From contig NZ_CP064356.1 of assembly GCF_018141545.1 (NCBI RefSeq), positions 124,001 to 188,000 on the forward strand: 64,000 nucleotides of DNA, in the 5' to 3' direction. The notes under the pieces are model-generated. The model saw only the letters and a list, made by a program, of their open reading frames with translations, made no database searches and had not been told where the DNA came from. A program made the position numbers and the translations under genes. Shown here piece by piece: positions 51,558-59,255 of the stretch; position 1 is the stretch's first letter, and every line of letters starts with the position of its first letter. The DNA comes from Miltoncostaea oceani. Lineage in GTDB: Bacteria; Actinomycetota; Thermoleophilia; Miltoncostaeales; Miltoncostaeaceae.

Positions 51558-52031
51558 CTATTGAAGGAAGTCGAACTCAATCGGGGGCGAACCCACTTCG
51601 GCCCGCGCTTCCCGGAGAAACCGAACGACGGCATCGGACACACCGTGGCGACTCGCGCGCCATTCAGGGTTGCTCCACACTCGTTCGCGCGCTTGGTCGC
51701 GGAGTTCTATGAGGCTCTTGTCGAGTGCGAAAGCGGCGCGCACGACTCTCTCGTTGTCGAGCAGCTCGATGCGAGCGAGAGCCATATTGAAGGGTTCCGC
51801 GAAGAGGTCGACTTCATCCGCGAGGGTTGGCTTGTCGGCCGAATCGGCTCGCGCAAGCCGTCCGATGGCAACTGTGATCGACCACGCTGTTCCCGAAAGC
51901 GCCGCCAGTCGCTCCGACGTAGCGCGCTCGCGCTCCTGCCTGCGGTGGGAGACGTGCTGGAGGCCGACGACGAGAATGGCCACCACCGCCGATATTCCAG
52001 CGCCGACTAGTGCTGCGATTGCAGGGCTCAT
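51558..52031 (-). CDS. island membrane-anchored coiled-coil protein, unknown
   Basis: 157 residues from ATG at 52031: an N-terminal membrane helix (AIAALVGAGISAVVAILVVGL) and a cytoplasmic helical part (HRRQERERATSERLAALSG onward). TAGTCT (52040-52045 on this strand) lies 8 nt before the ATG, supporting this start over one at 52139. No family is recognised. Codon use is unlike that of the flanking chromosome. Confidence 0.6.
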   Translation of the reverse strand: MSPAIAALVGAGISAVVAILVVGLQHVSHRRQERERATSERLAALSGTAWSITVAIGRLARADSADKPTLADEVDLFAEPFNMALARIELLDNERVVRAAFALDKSLIELRDQARERVWSNPEWRASRHGVSDAVVRFLREARAEVGSPPIEFDFLQ

Positions 52032-52129
52032 GCGCAACAAGACTACCGACGGCCTCGCGTAGGCGATTCGCTGCTGCTCGAGGGGCGCGGCAGCTGAGCG
52101 CGCGAGCGTGCCGTGGGCCAGCTTCATGC

Positions 52130-52330
52130 CCTCCGCCATCCGCAGGTTCGCGCTGATTCCTGAGCGGGCTGGACGTCGCGACGGTCGCGCGCTCGCTCGG
52201 TCACCACGATCCGGGTTTCACCCAAGCGCTTGTACGTAAGCGTGCTCCCGCGTGATCTGCCGGACGGTGACGCCCTTGCCAGCGCAGTTTGGGTGAGTCG
52301 CCAAGGACCTTTGCGCTGCCGAACACTACT
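52130..52330 (+). pseudogene. remnant of a tyrosine recombinase (integrase) C-terminus
   Basis: From 52169 one frame reads LDVATVARSLGHHDPGFT, the box II LGH region of phage-type integrases. A one-base shift later, from 52230, another frame reads YVSVLPRDLPDGDALA, which continues an integrase end (catalytic Tyr, then the DLPD-type tail). A TGA at 52154 breaks the frame upstream. No N-terminal part is left. Confidence 0.75.
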
Positions 52331-52541
52331 AACCGTTGAGGACCGGCTGTGCTGCAAGGGCGGCGATAAGTTCCGGGTCTTGATCCTGTTACGGCGGGTT
52401 CGCTGCCGGTCGCGCGCCGCGGTATTCGAGGCCTCTACGCCTCATCCCGGATCTCGCGGCGATGCGGGTTCTCTCGATCCCGGCGTCCCTGCCGGGCCAT
52501 TGTGTGGGGCCAGTCGGGCAAGGGCGTGTACGGTGCCGCCG

Positions 52542-53342
52542 ATGGCGGTAAGTGAGGCAGGTGCGTCCCGACGGCCGTGTTCCATGTGCGGCGACGACAC
52601 CAAACCCCTAACCCGCGAGCACGCGCTTCCCACGTGGACCGCTGGGCGTATCCCGGGTGATGGGCCGTGGACTGTCCGTCTGGGAGAGGGCAACAACGCC
52701 CCGGATGGACAGCGCGAGGATGCCAAGCTCAGCGTCGTTACGCGGACCCTGTGTGACGAGTGCCGGAGCGTGCTCAACGACTTGGAGGAGTGGGCGCAGC
52801 GCAATCTCGGCCAGATGATGGACGCGTCTACGGACCGGCCAATTGCGGCCACTCCACGGGCACAGCGCTACGCGGCTTCCTGGGCTGTGAAGACCGTGAT
52901 GATGGTGGACCTTTGTGTCCCCACTTCCGTCGTCCCGCAGGGCGTACGCGAGCGGTTCTTCCGGGAGAGAGCACCATCGGACGACGCGCTCGTCTGGTGG
53001 GCGGCCCTTAGCGACATGGAACCCGCGTACTGGTTCCGGAGGCGCCTGATCACCTTTGAGCAGGGACACTCGGCCGTCTACGCCGGGCTGAAGGTAGGAC
53101 ACCTGGGCTTCGTGGTCGCGGTGAGGCTCTCGGAGGCCTCACTAGAACTCGTACGACTCGGTCGGATGCTCGATGGGTTCCAGCCGATACATGGACCCAC
53201 GTTGCCGCACGCGGCATGGCCGCCCGAGGCTCGCCTAATCGACTTCCGCCAGTTCGACGATGAACTGAACACCATGTTCGCCGCTCGCGTCCAGCCGAAC
53301 GGGGTCGAACCGGGCGACGCGGCTGACGGCTCCGCGCAGTAG
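52542..53342 (+). CDS. island HNH-like zinc-finger protein
   Basis: 266 residues. The N-terminal RPCSMCGDD (CxxC), LTREHALPTW (His) and TLCDECRSVL (CxxC) have the order of an HNH/treble-clef nuclease fold, as in HNH proteins that begin C-x2-C...EH. The remaining 190 residues are unrecognised. ATG at 52542 is chosen because TACGGT (52529-52534) lies 7 nt upstream; the longer open frame covers the integrase remnant. A nuclease role is inference; the conserved HNH Asn is not obvious. Confidence 0.65.
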   Translation: MAVSEAGASRRPCSMCGDDTKPLTREHALPTWTAGRIPGDGPWTVRLGEGNNAPDGQREDAKLSVVTRTLCDECRSVLNDLEEWAQRNLGQMMDASTDRPIAATPRAQRYAASWAVKTVMMVDLCVPTSVVPQGVRERFFRERAPSDDALVWWAALSDMEPAYWFRRRLITFEQGHSAVYAGLKVGHLGFVVAVRLSEASLELVRLGRMLDGFQPIHGPTLPHAAWPPEARLIDFRQFDDELNTMFAARVQPNGVEPGDAADGSAQ

Positions 53343-53626
53343 AGCATCCAGCGGCCCGCCGCGCTTCGTCCGTCGCGTGTTGACCCTCGCGTTGACCCCG
53401 GGCGCCTTGGTCCGGAAGCGCCGCCCTCGCCTGCCCGAGAGCGGGGGGGTTTCGGCGCTCTGCGCTGCAGAGGCGGTCGTTGCGGCAACAACTTGACCGA
53501 CGAGCAGCGCGCCGCGCACCCCGGTCGGGCGGCGGTCCGCCGCGGCTGCCCCCCCGATGCTAACCGGCCCCCCGGGCGGGGCTCCCCCCGCGGGGGAGCC
53601 GGACGCGACCCGGCGGGTCCGGCAGG
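53343..53626. other. non-coding end of island and direct-repeat copy 2
   Basis: 53343-53529 has no convincing gene (a short minus-strand frame overlaps it). The motif GTTGACCC occurs twice near 53380-53400. The right direct repeat covers 53530-53615, then 11 nt lead to the tRNA. Confidence 0.45.
53530..53615. repeat. 86-nt direct repeat, right copy (candidate attR)
   Basis: Second copy of the 51431-51516 repeat. Its hairpin GGCTCCCCC-CGC-GGGGGAGCC is placed where a terminator for tRNA-Met (minus strand) would be, so this copy may be the original site. Confidence 0.85.
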
Positions 53627-53700
53627 TAGCGGAGGAGGGACTCGAACCCCCGACACGCGGATTATGATTCCGCTGCTCTAACCAGCTGAGCTACTCCGCC
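53627..53700 (-). tRNA. tRNA-Met (CAT)
   Basis: 74 nt without CCA. The acceptor stem starts GGCGGAG, the D-arm is AGCTCAGCTGGTTAGAGC, the anticodon loop is ATCATAA (CAT), the T-arm is GGGTTCGAGTCCC and the 3' end is CTCCGCTA. The ends resemble elongator tRNA-Met; tRNA-Ile2 with a modified C34 is less likely. Confidence 0.92.
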
Positions 53701-53743
53701 GCGATGGCGCGGCGGACATCCTAGCCGGTCCGGCGCCCCGCGA

Positions 53744-54832
53744 TCACGGGGTGGTCCCGGGAGGCGGCGGGGGAGGCGGCGGGAGGGGGTTCGGCGAGGG
53801 CGCCGGACCGAGGTCGTCCGGCGGCGGCGCCGGGGCGGGCTCCGTGTCGGGGTCGGCCTCGACCTCGCCCTCGGCGTCGCCGACGAGCGCGGCGATCCGG
53901 TTCGCGGCGCGCTGCAGTCCCTGGCGCATCTCCCGCAGGAAGTCCGTGCGGGACATCGCGAACGGCGCGAGCGCCGAGACGCCGTCCCTGAACGCCTGCT
54001 TCGCGCGGTCGAGCTCCGTCTGGGCCGGCGCGAAGGCGAGGGTGCCCATCGCGTCCATCTCATCCGCCACCGCGATGTTCAGCTCGAGCATCGCGGCGAG
54101 GCCCTCCTCGTTGCGGGGCGCCTCCGCGAGGTCCGTGACGGCGTTGCCCGCCTGGGCCTGGACGGCCTTCAGGTGGGCGGCGTCCTGGATCAGCTGCTCG
54201 CGGTCGTCCTCCGCCGGGGGTTCACCGGCCTTCGCCTTCGCGTCCTGGCGTTGGCGGCGCACCAGCTCGCCCTGGATCTGGCTCCGGGCGGCGCCGAGCG
54301 CCCGCTGGGCGGCCTGCCACCGGTTCCGCGCGCGACCGACCGCGGCCTTCACGGTGCCCGCCGACGACGCGATCGCGAGGGTGTGGGCGCGGACCGCGTC
54401 GGCGACGGAGGCCAGCGTCGCCTGCGCCTCACCCCCCGCCGCGAAGCTGTTGAGGACACCCTCCACCGGCTTCAGGTGCCGTGCGATGCGGGGGAGGTCC
54501 GCCTTCTTGGGGTCCTGCAGCTGCGGCACCGCGGCGTTGAGGCGGCCGACGACGAGGGTCCGCAGGCGGGTCTTGTCGTTCTCCGTCAGCTCGCGGTCGT
54601 CGCGGGCGACCGCCGCGGGCGCGGGTGTAACGGTGGGCGCCCGGGCCACGACGAGGCGCCCGCCGGGGACGACCATCGCCGGCGGGGCCAGGCCCCCGGC
54701 GACGGCGCGGGCGAGGGAGCGGTTGCCGACCGCCGACACGATGCCGAGCAGGGGCGCCGGCGACCCGCCGGCCGGGGCGGCCGGCCCCTGCGGCGTGCGC
54801 TCGGTGAGCTCCTCGTGCTCGTGCCCCGGCAT
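53744..54832 (-). CDS. unknown helical protein with GNR-type N-terminal motif, possible contractile-injection-system cargo
   Basis: 362 residues. The N-terminal 80 are Pro/Ala-rich and contain IVSAVGNRSLARAVAGG, similar to the (A/V)GNRAVARLL stretch found at the start of many proteins encoded with extracellular contractile injection systems. Residues 80-305 are helical with coiled-coil character (ARNRWQAAQRALGAARSQIQ). The C-terminus is a Pro run. No catalytic motif is seen. It sits between tRNA-Met and tRNA-Thr, with no other injection-system genes in the window. Confidence 0.6.
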   Translation of the reverse strand: MPGHEHEELTERTPQGPAAPAGGSPAPLLGIVSAVGNRSLARAVAGGLAPPAMVVPGGRLVVARAPTVTPAPAAVARDDRELTENDKTRLRTLVVGRLNAAVPQLQDPKKADLPRIARHLKPVEGVLNSFAAGGEAQATLASVADAVRAHTLAIASSAGTVKAAVGRARNRWQAAQRALGAARSQIQGELVRRQRQDAKAKAGEPPAEDDREQLIQDAAHLKAVQAQAGNAVTDLAEAPRNEEGLAAMLELNIAVADEMDAMGTLAFAPAQTELDRAKQAFRDGVSALAPFAMSRTDFLREMRQGLQRAANRIAALVGDAEGEVEADPDTEPAPAPPPDDLGPAPSPNPLPPPPPPPPGTTP

Positions 54833-54886
54833 CTGCGGCCGACCCTATCCCGGGCCGGGTTCCCCGTCGACAGGGGTGAGGGGGAG

Positions 54887-54959
<73 letters not shown>

Positions 54960-55030
54960 GGGGTCGCCGCGGCGCCGCCGCGTGCCCGGGGGACTCTAGC
55001 GGAGCCCGCGACCCGGGTCAGCCCGCAGCG

Positions 55031-55078
55031 GTGTCAACCTCGGTTGACACACCGGGAAGTCGTCAACTACGGTTGACG
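55031..55078 (+). promoter_or_regulatory. two tandem palindromic operators over a leaderless promoter
   Basis: GTGTCAACC-TC-GGTTGACAC (55031-55050) and CGTCAAC-TACG-GTTGACG (55061-55078) are two palindromes of the same type, centres 29 bp apart. The right arm of the first supplies a perfect -35 TTGACA (55044-55049); 18 nt later the second contains the -10 TACGGT (55068-55073), and the ATG follows 6 nt on. This strongly suggests autoregulation by the HTH protein. Confidence 0.75.
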
Positions 55079-55079
55079 C

Positions 55080-55289
55080 ATGTCCGAGCCGCCGATCCCG
55101 CTCCCGTCGCCCGACGACCCCGCCGCCGCGCTCGCGGCCGTGGTCGCGCTGCGGCGGACGGCCGACCGGCTCGAGTTCGCGGCGGTCGAACGCGCCGTCG
55201 CCCAGGGGTGGTCGTGGGCGCAGGTCGCGGAGGCGCTCGGCGTGACGCGCCAGGCGGCCCACAAGCGCCACGCCCGCCGGCACCGGTGA
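55080..55289 (+). CDS. small helix-turn-helix regulator
   Basis: 69 residues. WSWAQVAEALGVTRQAAHKRH is a helix-turn-helix of the type found before Clp-N proteins in actinobacteria; the N-terminus is helical. Leaderless ATG immediately behind paired palindromes that it probably binds. The next gene follows after 17 nt. Confidence 0.85.
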   Translation: MSEPPIPLPSPDDPAAALAAVVALRRTADRLEFAAVERAVAQGWSWAQVAEALGVTRQAAHKRHARRHR

Positions 55290-55306
55290 CGAGGACGGAG
55301 GACGAC

Positions 55307-55816
55307 GTGAGGCTGCCCAACCCCGTGCGCGAGGTGCGCACCATCGACCGGCTCCTGACGGGCGCCGAGGCCCAGGCGCGCCGGCTCGGCGACGACCTGC
55401 CGGGGGCCGAGCACCTCGTCCTCTCCGCGCTGGAGCTGCCCGACGGCACCGCGCGGGCCGCGTTCGCCCGGGTCGGCGCCGACCCCGACGCGTTCGCCGA
55501 CGCGATCGCCGCCCAGCACGCCGCGGCGCTCCGGGCCGTCGGCATCTCCGTCGCGGCGGCGCCGGTCCCGGCGGTCCCCCCCGAGCCGGTGCGCTCCGGG
55601 CCGCTGCGCACCGACGCCTCCTGCCGCGCCGCGTTCCAGGAGGCCGTCCGCCTCGCCCGCTCCGAGCGTCCCTCGCGGCTCCGCGGCGCCCACGTCCTGC
55701 TGGCGGTGGCGGGCATGGAGCACGGCACCGCCGCCCGGGCCCTCGCGGGGATGGGCGTCGCGCGCGACGCCCTGGCCGCGGCGGCGCGCACCGAGCTGGG
55801 CGCCGCCCCCGCGTGA
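55307..55816 (+). CDS. Clp N-terminal-domain protein (no ATPase)
   Basis: 169 residues with two Clp-N-like repeats: GDDLPGAEHLVLSALELPDGTA and SRLRGAHVLLAVAGMEHGTA, but no AAA+ module. Clp-N domains bind substrates or adaptors of ClpA/ClpC. It may act as an adaptor or decoy for the host ClpC; this is inference. GTG with GGAGG 5 nt upstream. Confidence 0.8.
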   Translation: MRLPNPVREVRTIDRLLTGAEAQARRLGDDLPGAEHLVLSALELPDGTARAAFARVGADPDAFADAIAAQHAAALRAVGISVAAAPVPAVPPEPVRSGPLRTDASCRAAFQEAVRLARSERPSRLRGAHVLLAVAGMEHGTAARALAGMGVARDALAAAARTELGAAPA

Positions 55817-55852
55817 CGGCGGTCCGCGCCGGGACGGCGGCGGACACGGCAG

Positions 55853-55934
55853 TGGGGGGAGGAGGGTTCGAACCTCCGTAGGCGTAGCCGGCGGTTTTAC
55901 AGACCGCTCCCTTTGACCGCTCGGGCATCCCCCC
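55853..55934 (-). tRNA. tRNA-Tyr (GTA)
   Basis: 82 nt, class II with a long variable arm. Acceptor GGGGGGA/TCCCCCC, discriminator A, anticodon loop CTGTAAA giving GTA, T-arm GAGGTTCGAACCCTC. Confidence 0.95.
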
Positions 55935-55996
55935 GGGATTCGAGCCTTGGAAGGGTAGCCGCGGCACCGGGCCCCTTCAAGCAGGCCCGCGCGGCG

Positions 55997-56722
55997 TCAG
56001 TCGGCGGGGGCGCCCTCGCCCGCGGGGACCGCCTCGAAGCGGTAGCCGACGCCGTAGTGGGTCTGCACGTAGGTCATGTCCGGCCGGGCGGCGGCGAGCT
56101 TCTGGCGGACCTTGCGCACGAAGACGTCCACCGAGCGGTCGCCGCGCATCATCTCGTAGCCCCAGACGTCGCGGTACACGCGCTCCCGGGCCATCGGGCG
56201 CCCCTCCGCGCGGGCGAGGGCGAGCAGCACCTCGAACTCGCGGGGGGTGAGGCCGACGGCGCGGCCGTCGACGAACGCCTGCACCTGGTCGGGGTCGATG
56301 ACGAGGCCGCCGACGTCGATCGCGCCCTCCCCGTCGGCCTGGCGGTGCGACTCGACCCGGCGCAGGTGCGCGTTCACGCGGGCGAGGAGCTCCTTCATGG
56401 AGAAGGGCTTCGTCACGTAGTCGTCGGCGCCCATCTCCAGGCCGTGGACGCGGTCGAACTCGCTGGTGCGGGCGCTGCACACGATCACCGGGACGCGCGG
56501 GTCCTCGCGGCGCAGCTCCTCCGTGACCCGCCACCCGTCCATCTGCGGCAGCATCAGGTCGAGGATCACCAGGTCGGGCCGCTGCTGGCGGAAGAGCCGG
56601 AGCCCCTGACCCCCGTCACCCGCCGTCAGCGTGCGGAAACCGGCGCGTCCGAGCGCGTACGCGATCGAATCGGCGATGGCCTCGTCGTCCTCCACGATCA
56701 GGACGGTCTGCGGCGCCGGCAC
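55997..56722 (-). CDS. OmpR/PhoB-type response regulator
   Basis: 241 residues. The receiver domain has VLIVEDDE, the phospho-Asp in LVILDLMLPQMDGW, the Ser/Thr switch in VPVIVCSARTS and the Lys in DYVTKPFS. The C-terminal winged helix has LTPREFEVLLALA and DVFVRKVRQKL. No histidine kinase is adjacent, so it is an orphan; the divergent Ser/Thr kinase could act on it. GTG lies 6 nt after TACACT (56729-56734), leaderless. Confidence 0.93.
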   Translation of the reverse strand: MPAPQTVLIVEDDEAIADSIAYALGRAGFRTLTAGDGGQGLRLFRQQRPDLVILDLMLPQMDGWRVTEELRREDPRVPVIVCSARTSEFDRVHGLEMGADDYVTKPFSMKELLARVNAHLRRVESHRQADGEGAIDVGGLVIDPDQVQAFVDGRAVGLTPREFEVLLALARAEGRPMARERVYRDVWGYEMMRGDRSVDVFVRKVRQKLAAARPDMTYVQTHYGVGYRFEAVPAGEGAPAD

Positions 56723-56814
56723 GGGAGGAGTGTACCCCGGTCCACCCCGGCGGATCCGCCGCCGCCGATGCGGCGGTATCCTCGATCGGTGGACACGCCC
56801 GCGGGGGAACGGTC

Positions 56815-58308
56815 GTGACGGACACCCTCCTCGGGGAGCGGTACCGCCTCGACCAGCTGATCGGCCGCGGAGGCATGGCGGCGGTCTGGAGCGCGACCGA
56901 CACGCTGCTGGGGCGTCGGGTCGCGATCAAGCGCCTGCACGCGGGCCTCCTCGCCGACGAGGAGCACGCCGAGCGCTTCCGTCGCGAGGCCGTCCTCGTC
57001 GCCCGCCTCTCGCACCCCAACCTCGTCCACCTCCTCGACCGCGGGGAGGACCGCGACGGCCCGTACCTCGTGATGGAGCTCGTCGAGGGCGAGAACCTGA
57101 AGACGCGGGTCCGCCGCGAGGGCGCCCTCGACCCCGAGGAGGCCGCCCGCATCTGCGGCCAGGTCGGCCGGGCCCTCGCCTACGCCCACGGGCAGGGCGT
57201 CGTGCACCGCGACATCAAGGCCCAGAACGTGCTGCTGACGGCCGACGGCGAGGTGAAGCTCGCCGACTTCGGCATCGCGCGCCTCATGGAGGCCGACGAG
57301 GGCGAGGCCCTCACCCGCACCGACATGCTCCTCGGGAGCGCCGACTACCTGTCGCCCGAGCAGGCCGACGGCCGCCCCGTCGACGCCCGCACCGACGTCT
57401 ACTCGCTCGGGATCCTGCTCTACGAGTGCCTCACCGGCGCCCTGCCGTTCACCGGGGAGGGGTTCGTCGCCGTCGCGATGAAGCACTGCTCCGAGCCCCT
57501 CCCCGACCCGCGCCTCGTGCGCCCCGCGGTGCCGGACTGGCTCGCCGCCTGCGCGATGCGGGCCGCCGCGAAGGAACCCGCCGAGCGGTACCCCGACGCC
57601 GCGCGGTTCGTCGCCGCCCTGCAGGACCGCGACCCCGGCACCGCCGTCATGCCGGCCGTCACGACGCCGCTCCCGGGGCGCCGCGGCGCCGCCCGCGGCG
57701 GTGACGACCACGACGACGACACCGCCCGCCGGCCCCGCCGGCGCCGCGGCCGGCGGCTGCTCGCCGTGCTGGCGGTGCTGCTGGTGATCGCGGGCGGCGC
57801 GGCGGCGGCGTGGTTCGTGCTGGAGCCCGGCGGCGGCGGGGGCGTCGACCCGCCGACCTCCGTCCCCCTCACGCTCTCGGCGGTGCGCGACTACGACCCC
57901 CAGGGCGACGGGACCGAGAACCCCAACGACCGGGGACTCGCGATCGACCCCGACCCCGAGACGGCGTGGTTCACCGAGCAGTACCGCGACTCCGCCGAGT
58001 TCGGGGGCCTGAAGGACGGCGTCGGGCTGATCCTGCGCCTCACCGAGCCGGCGACGGCGACGCAGATGGTCCTCGTGTCGCCGACCCCCGGTGTGCGCTT
58101 CCAGGTGCTCGGCGAGCTCGTCGGCACCGAGCGGGAGGTGCTCGCCGAGGGGGAGACGACCGGCGGGGAGCAGGTCATCGACCTCGCGTCGTCGGCGCCG
58201 TCGCAGGCGTACCTGCTGTGGATCACGCGCCTCGCCGACGACGGACAGGGCGGTTTCTGGGCGGGTGTCGGGAAGGTGGAGCTGCGGGGTGCGCCGAACG
58301 GGACATGA
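56815..58308 (+). CDS. membrane Ser/Thr protein kinase with discoidin-like extracellular domain
   Basis: 497 residues. An active kinase domain: GRGGMAAVW, VAIKRLH, VVHRDIKAQNVLL, DFGIARLM, SADYLSPEQADG. One membrane helix (RLLAVLAVLLVIAGGAAAAWFV, about 318-338) leads to an outer domain of about 150 residues (NDRGLAIDPDPETAWFTEQY, GFWAGVGKVELRG) like the discoidin-type ends of actinobacterial envelope proteins. There are no PASTA repeats. GTG start; the recombinase gene overlaps its stop by 4 nt (ATGA). Confidence 0.9.
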   Translation: MTDTLLGERYRLDQLIGRGGMAAVWSATDTLLGRRVAIKRLHAGLLADEEHAERFRREAVLVARLSHPNLVHLLDRGEDRDGPYLVMELVEGENLKTRVRREGALDPEEAARICGQVGRALAYAHGQGVVHRDIKAQNVLLTADGEVKLADFGIARLMEADEGEALTRTDMLLGSADYLSPEQADGRPVDARTDVYSLGILLYECLTGALPFTGEGFVAVAMKHCSEPLPDPRLVRPAVPDWLAACAMRAAAKEPAERYPDAARFVAALQDRDPGTAVMPAVTTPLPGRRGAARGGDDHDDDTARRPRRRRGRRLLAVLAVLLVIAGGAAAAWFVLEPGGGGGVDPPTSVPLTLSAVRDYDPQGDGTENPNDRGLAIDPDPETAWFTEQYRDSAEFGGLKDGVGLILRLTEPATATQMVLVSPTPGVRFQVLGELVGTEREVLAEGETTGGEQVIDLASSAPSQAYLLWITRLADDGQGGFWAGVGKVELRGAPNGT

Positions 58309-59255
58309 CGATGCCGGACACCTGGGCCCGCAGCCTCGACGACCTCGCCGCCCGCCTCGCGGCCCAGGGCGGCCGTGACCGGCTCCTGTCGCCCCGCAGC
58401 CAGGCCGCCTACCTCAAGGACGCCCGCCGGGTCGCCGCCTGGCTGAGGGACAACGGCCTCGAGGGCCCCGCCCAGATCACCCCGTCCGCGCTGGAGGCCG
58501 CCTTCCGGGGCCTGCGCTGGTCGCCCGCCACCCGCGCCCGCGCCGTGACGGCCCTGCGGGAGTGGCTCGGTCCCCAGCACCCGGCGGGCCGGTCCCCCGC
58601 CGACCTCATCGACCGCCCCCGTCCGACGCCGCCGCCCGTGCCCCGGCTCTCCCAGGCGGACGCCGCCGCGCTCGTCGAGGGGGCCGGCGCCCCGGCGGAG
58701 GGCGACGGCCCCCTGCGCCGCGCCCTCGCGCTCCGCGACCGGGCCCTGATGGAGGTGCTCTACGGCAGCGGCCTGCGCCGCCAGGAGGCGTGCGACCTCG
58801 TCCTCGCCGGCCTCGACTTCGAGCACGACGCCCTCCGGGTGGTCGGCAAGGGCGGGAAGGGGCGGACGGTCCCCATGACCGAGCCCGCCGTCGCGGCGCT
58901 GCGGGCGTGGCTCGCCGACGGCCGCCCCCGGCTGATGTCGGGCCGCGACCCCGCGCCGTCGGGCCGCGCGCCCGTGTTCGTGTCGCGCAGCGGCCGGGGC
59001 CTCGACGGTTCCACCGTCTACCGCATCGTCGCCCGCGAGCTGCGGGCCCACGGCCGCGCCGGCGGACCGCACCTGCTGCGCCACGCCGCCGGGACGCACC
59101 TGCTGGAGGGGCCCGACGGCCGTGGCGACGGCGCCCACCTGCGCGTCGTGCAGGAGGTCCTCGGCCACGCGAGCCTCGCGACGACGCAGCGGTACACCGG
59201 CGTCACCACCCGGGCGATGCAGGAGCACCTGCGCCGCGGCCACCCCCGCGGGTGA
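58305..59255 (+). CDS. tyrosine recombinase, XerC/XerD-like (first of pair)
   Basis: 316 residues. A core-binding N-terminal domain (SPRSQAAYLKDARRVAAWL) and a catalytic domain with box I Arg in YGSGLRRQEACDL, Lys in VGKGGKGRTVP, HLLRHAAGTHLL (H-x-x-R) and VLGHASLATTQRYT (His, nucleophile Tyr). All catalytic residues are present. Translationally coupled to the kinase (ATGA) and to the next recombinase (GTGA). Confidence 0.88.
   Translation: MTMPDTWARSLDDLAARLAAQGGRDRLLSPRSQAAYLKDARRVAAWLRDNGLEGPAQITPSALEAAFRGLRWSPATRARAVTALREWLGPQHPAGRSPADLIDRPRPTPPPVPRLSQADAAALVEGAGAPAEGDGPLRRALALRDRALMEVLYGSGLRRQEACDLVLAGLDFEHDALRVVGKGGKGRTVPMTEPAVAALRAWLADGRPRLMSGRDPAPSGRAPVFVSRSGRGLDGSTVYRIVARELRAHGRAGGPHLLRHAAGTHLLEGPDGRGDGAHLRVVQEVLGHASLATTQRYTGVTTRAMQEHLRRGHPRG

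Larger units (their letters stand above)
51517..53529. mobile_element. small AT-richer genomic island between direct repeats, next to tRNA-Met
   Basis: A 2.0-kb insert between 86-nt direct repeats whose right copy stands 11 nt from the 3' end of tRNA-Met. Codon use and base composition change sharply at both repeats, with many A/T-ending codons. It holds a membrane protein, a decayed tyrosine-recombinase fragment and an HNH-like protein. With no intact integrase it is probably immobile on its own. Confidence 0.7.

Noticed and set aside
51270-52010. A 246-residue plus-strand frame bridging the left repeat
   Set aside because: It crosses the repeat hairpin and is antisense to the island membrane gene, with no domain or start signals.
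52230-52541. N-terminal extension of the HNH-like gene
   Set aside because: This in-frame stretch encodes the integrase tail (DLPDGDALA) and then unrelated sequence; a leaderless promoter marks 52542 as the start.
53235-53519. A 94-residue minus-strand frame at the end of the island
   Set aside because: Overlaps the HNH-like gene end, has no ribosome site or TANNNT promoter, and its sequence is basic low-complexity.
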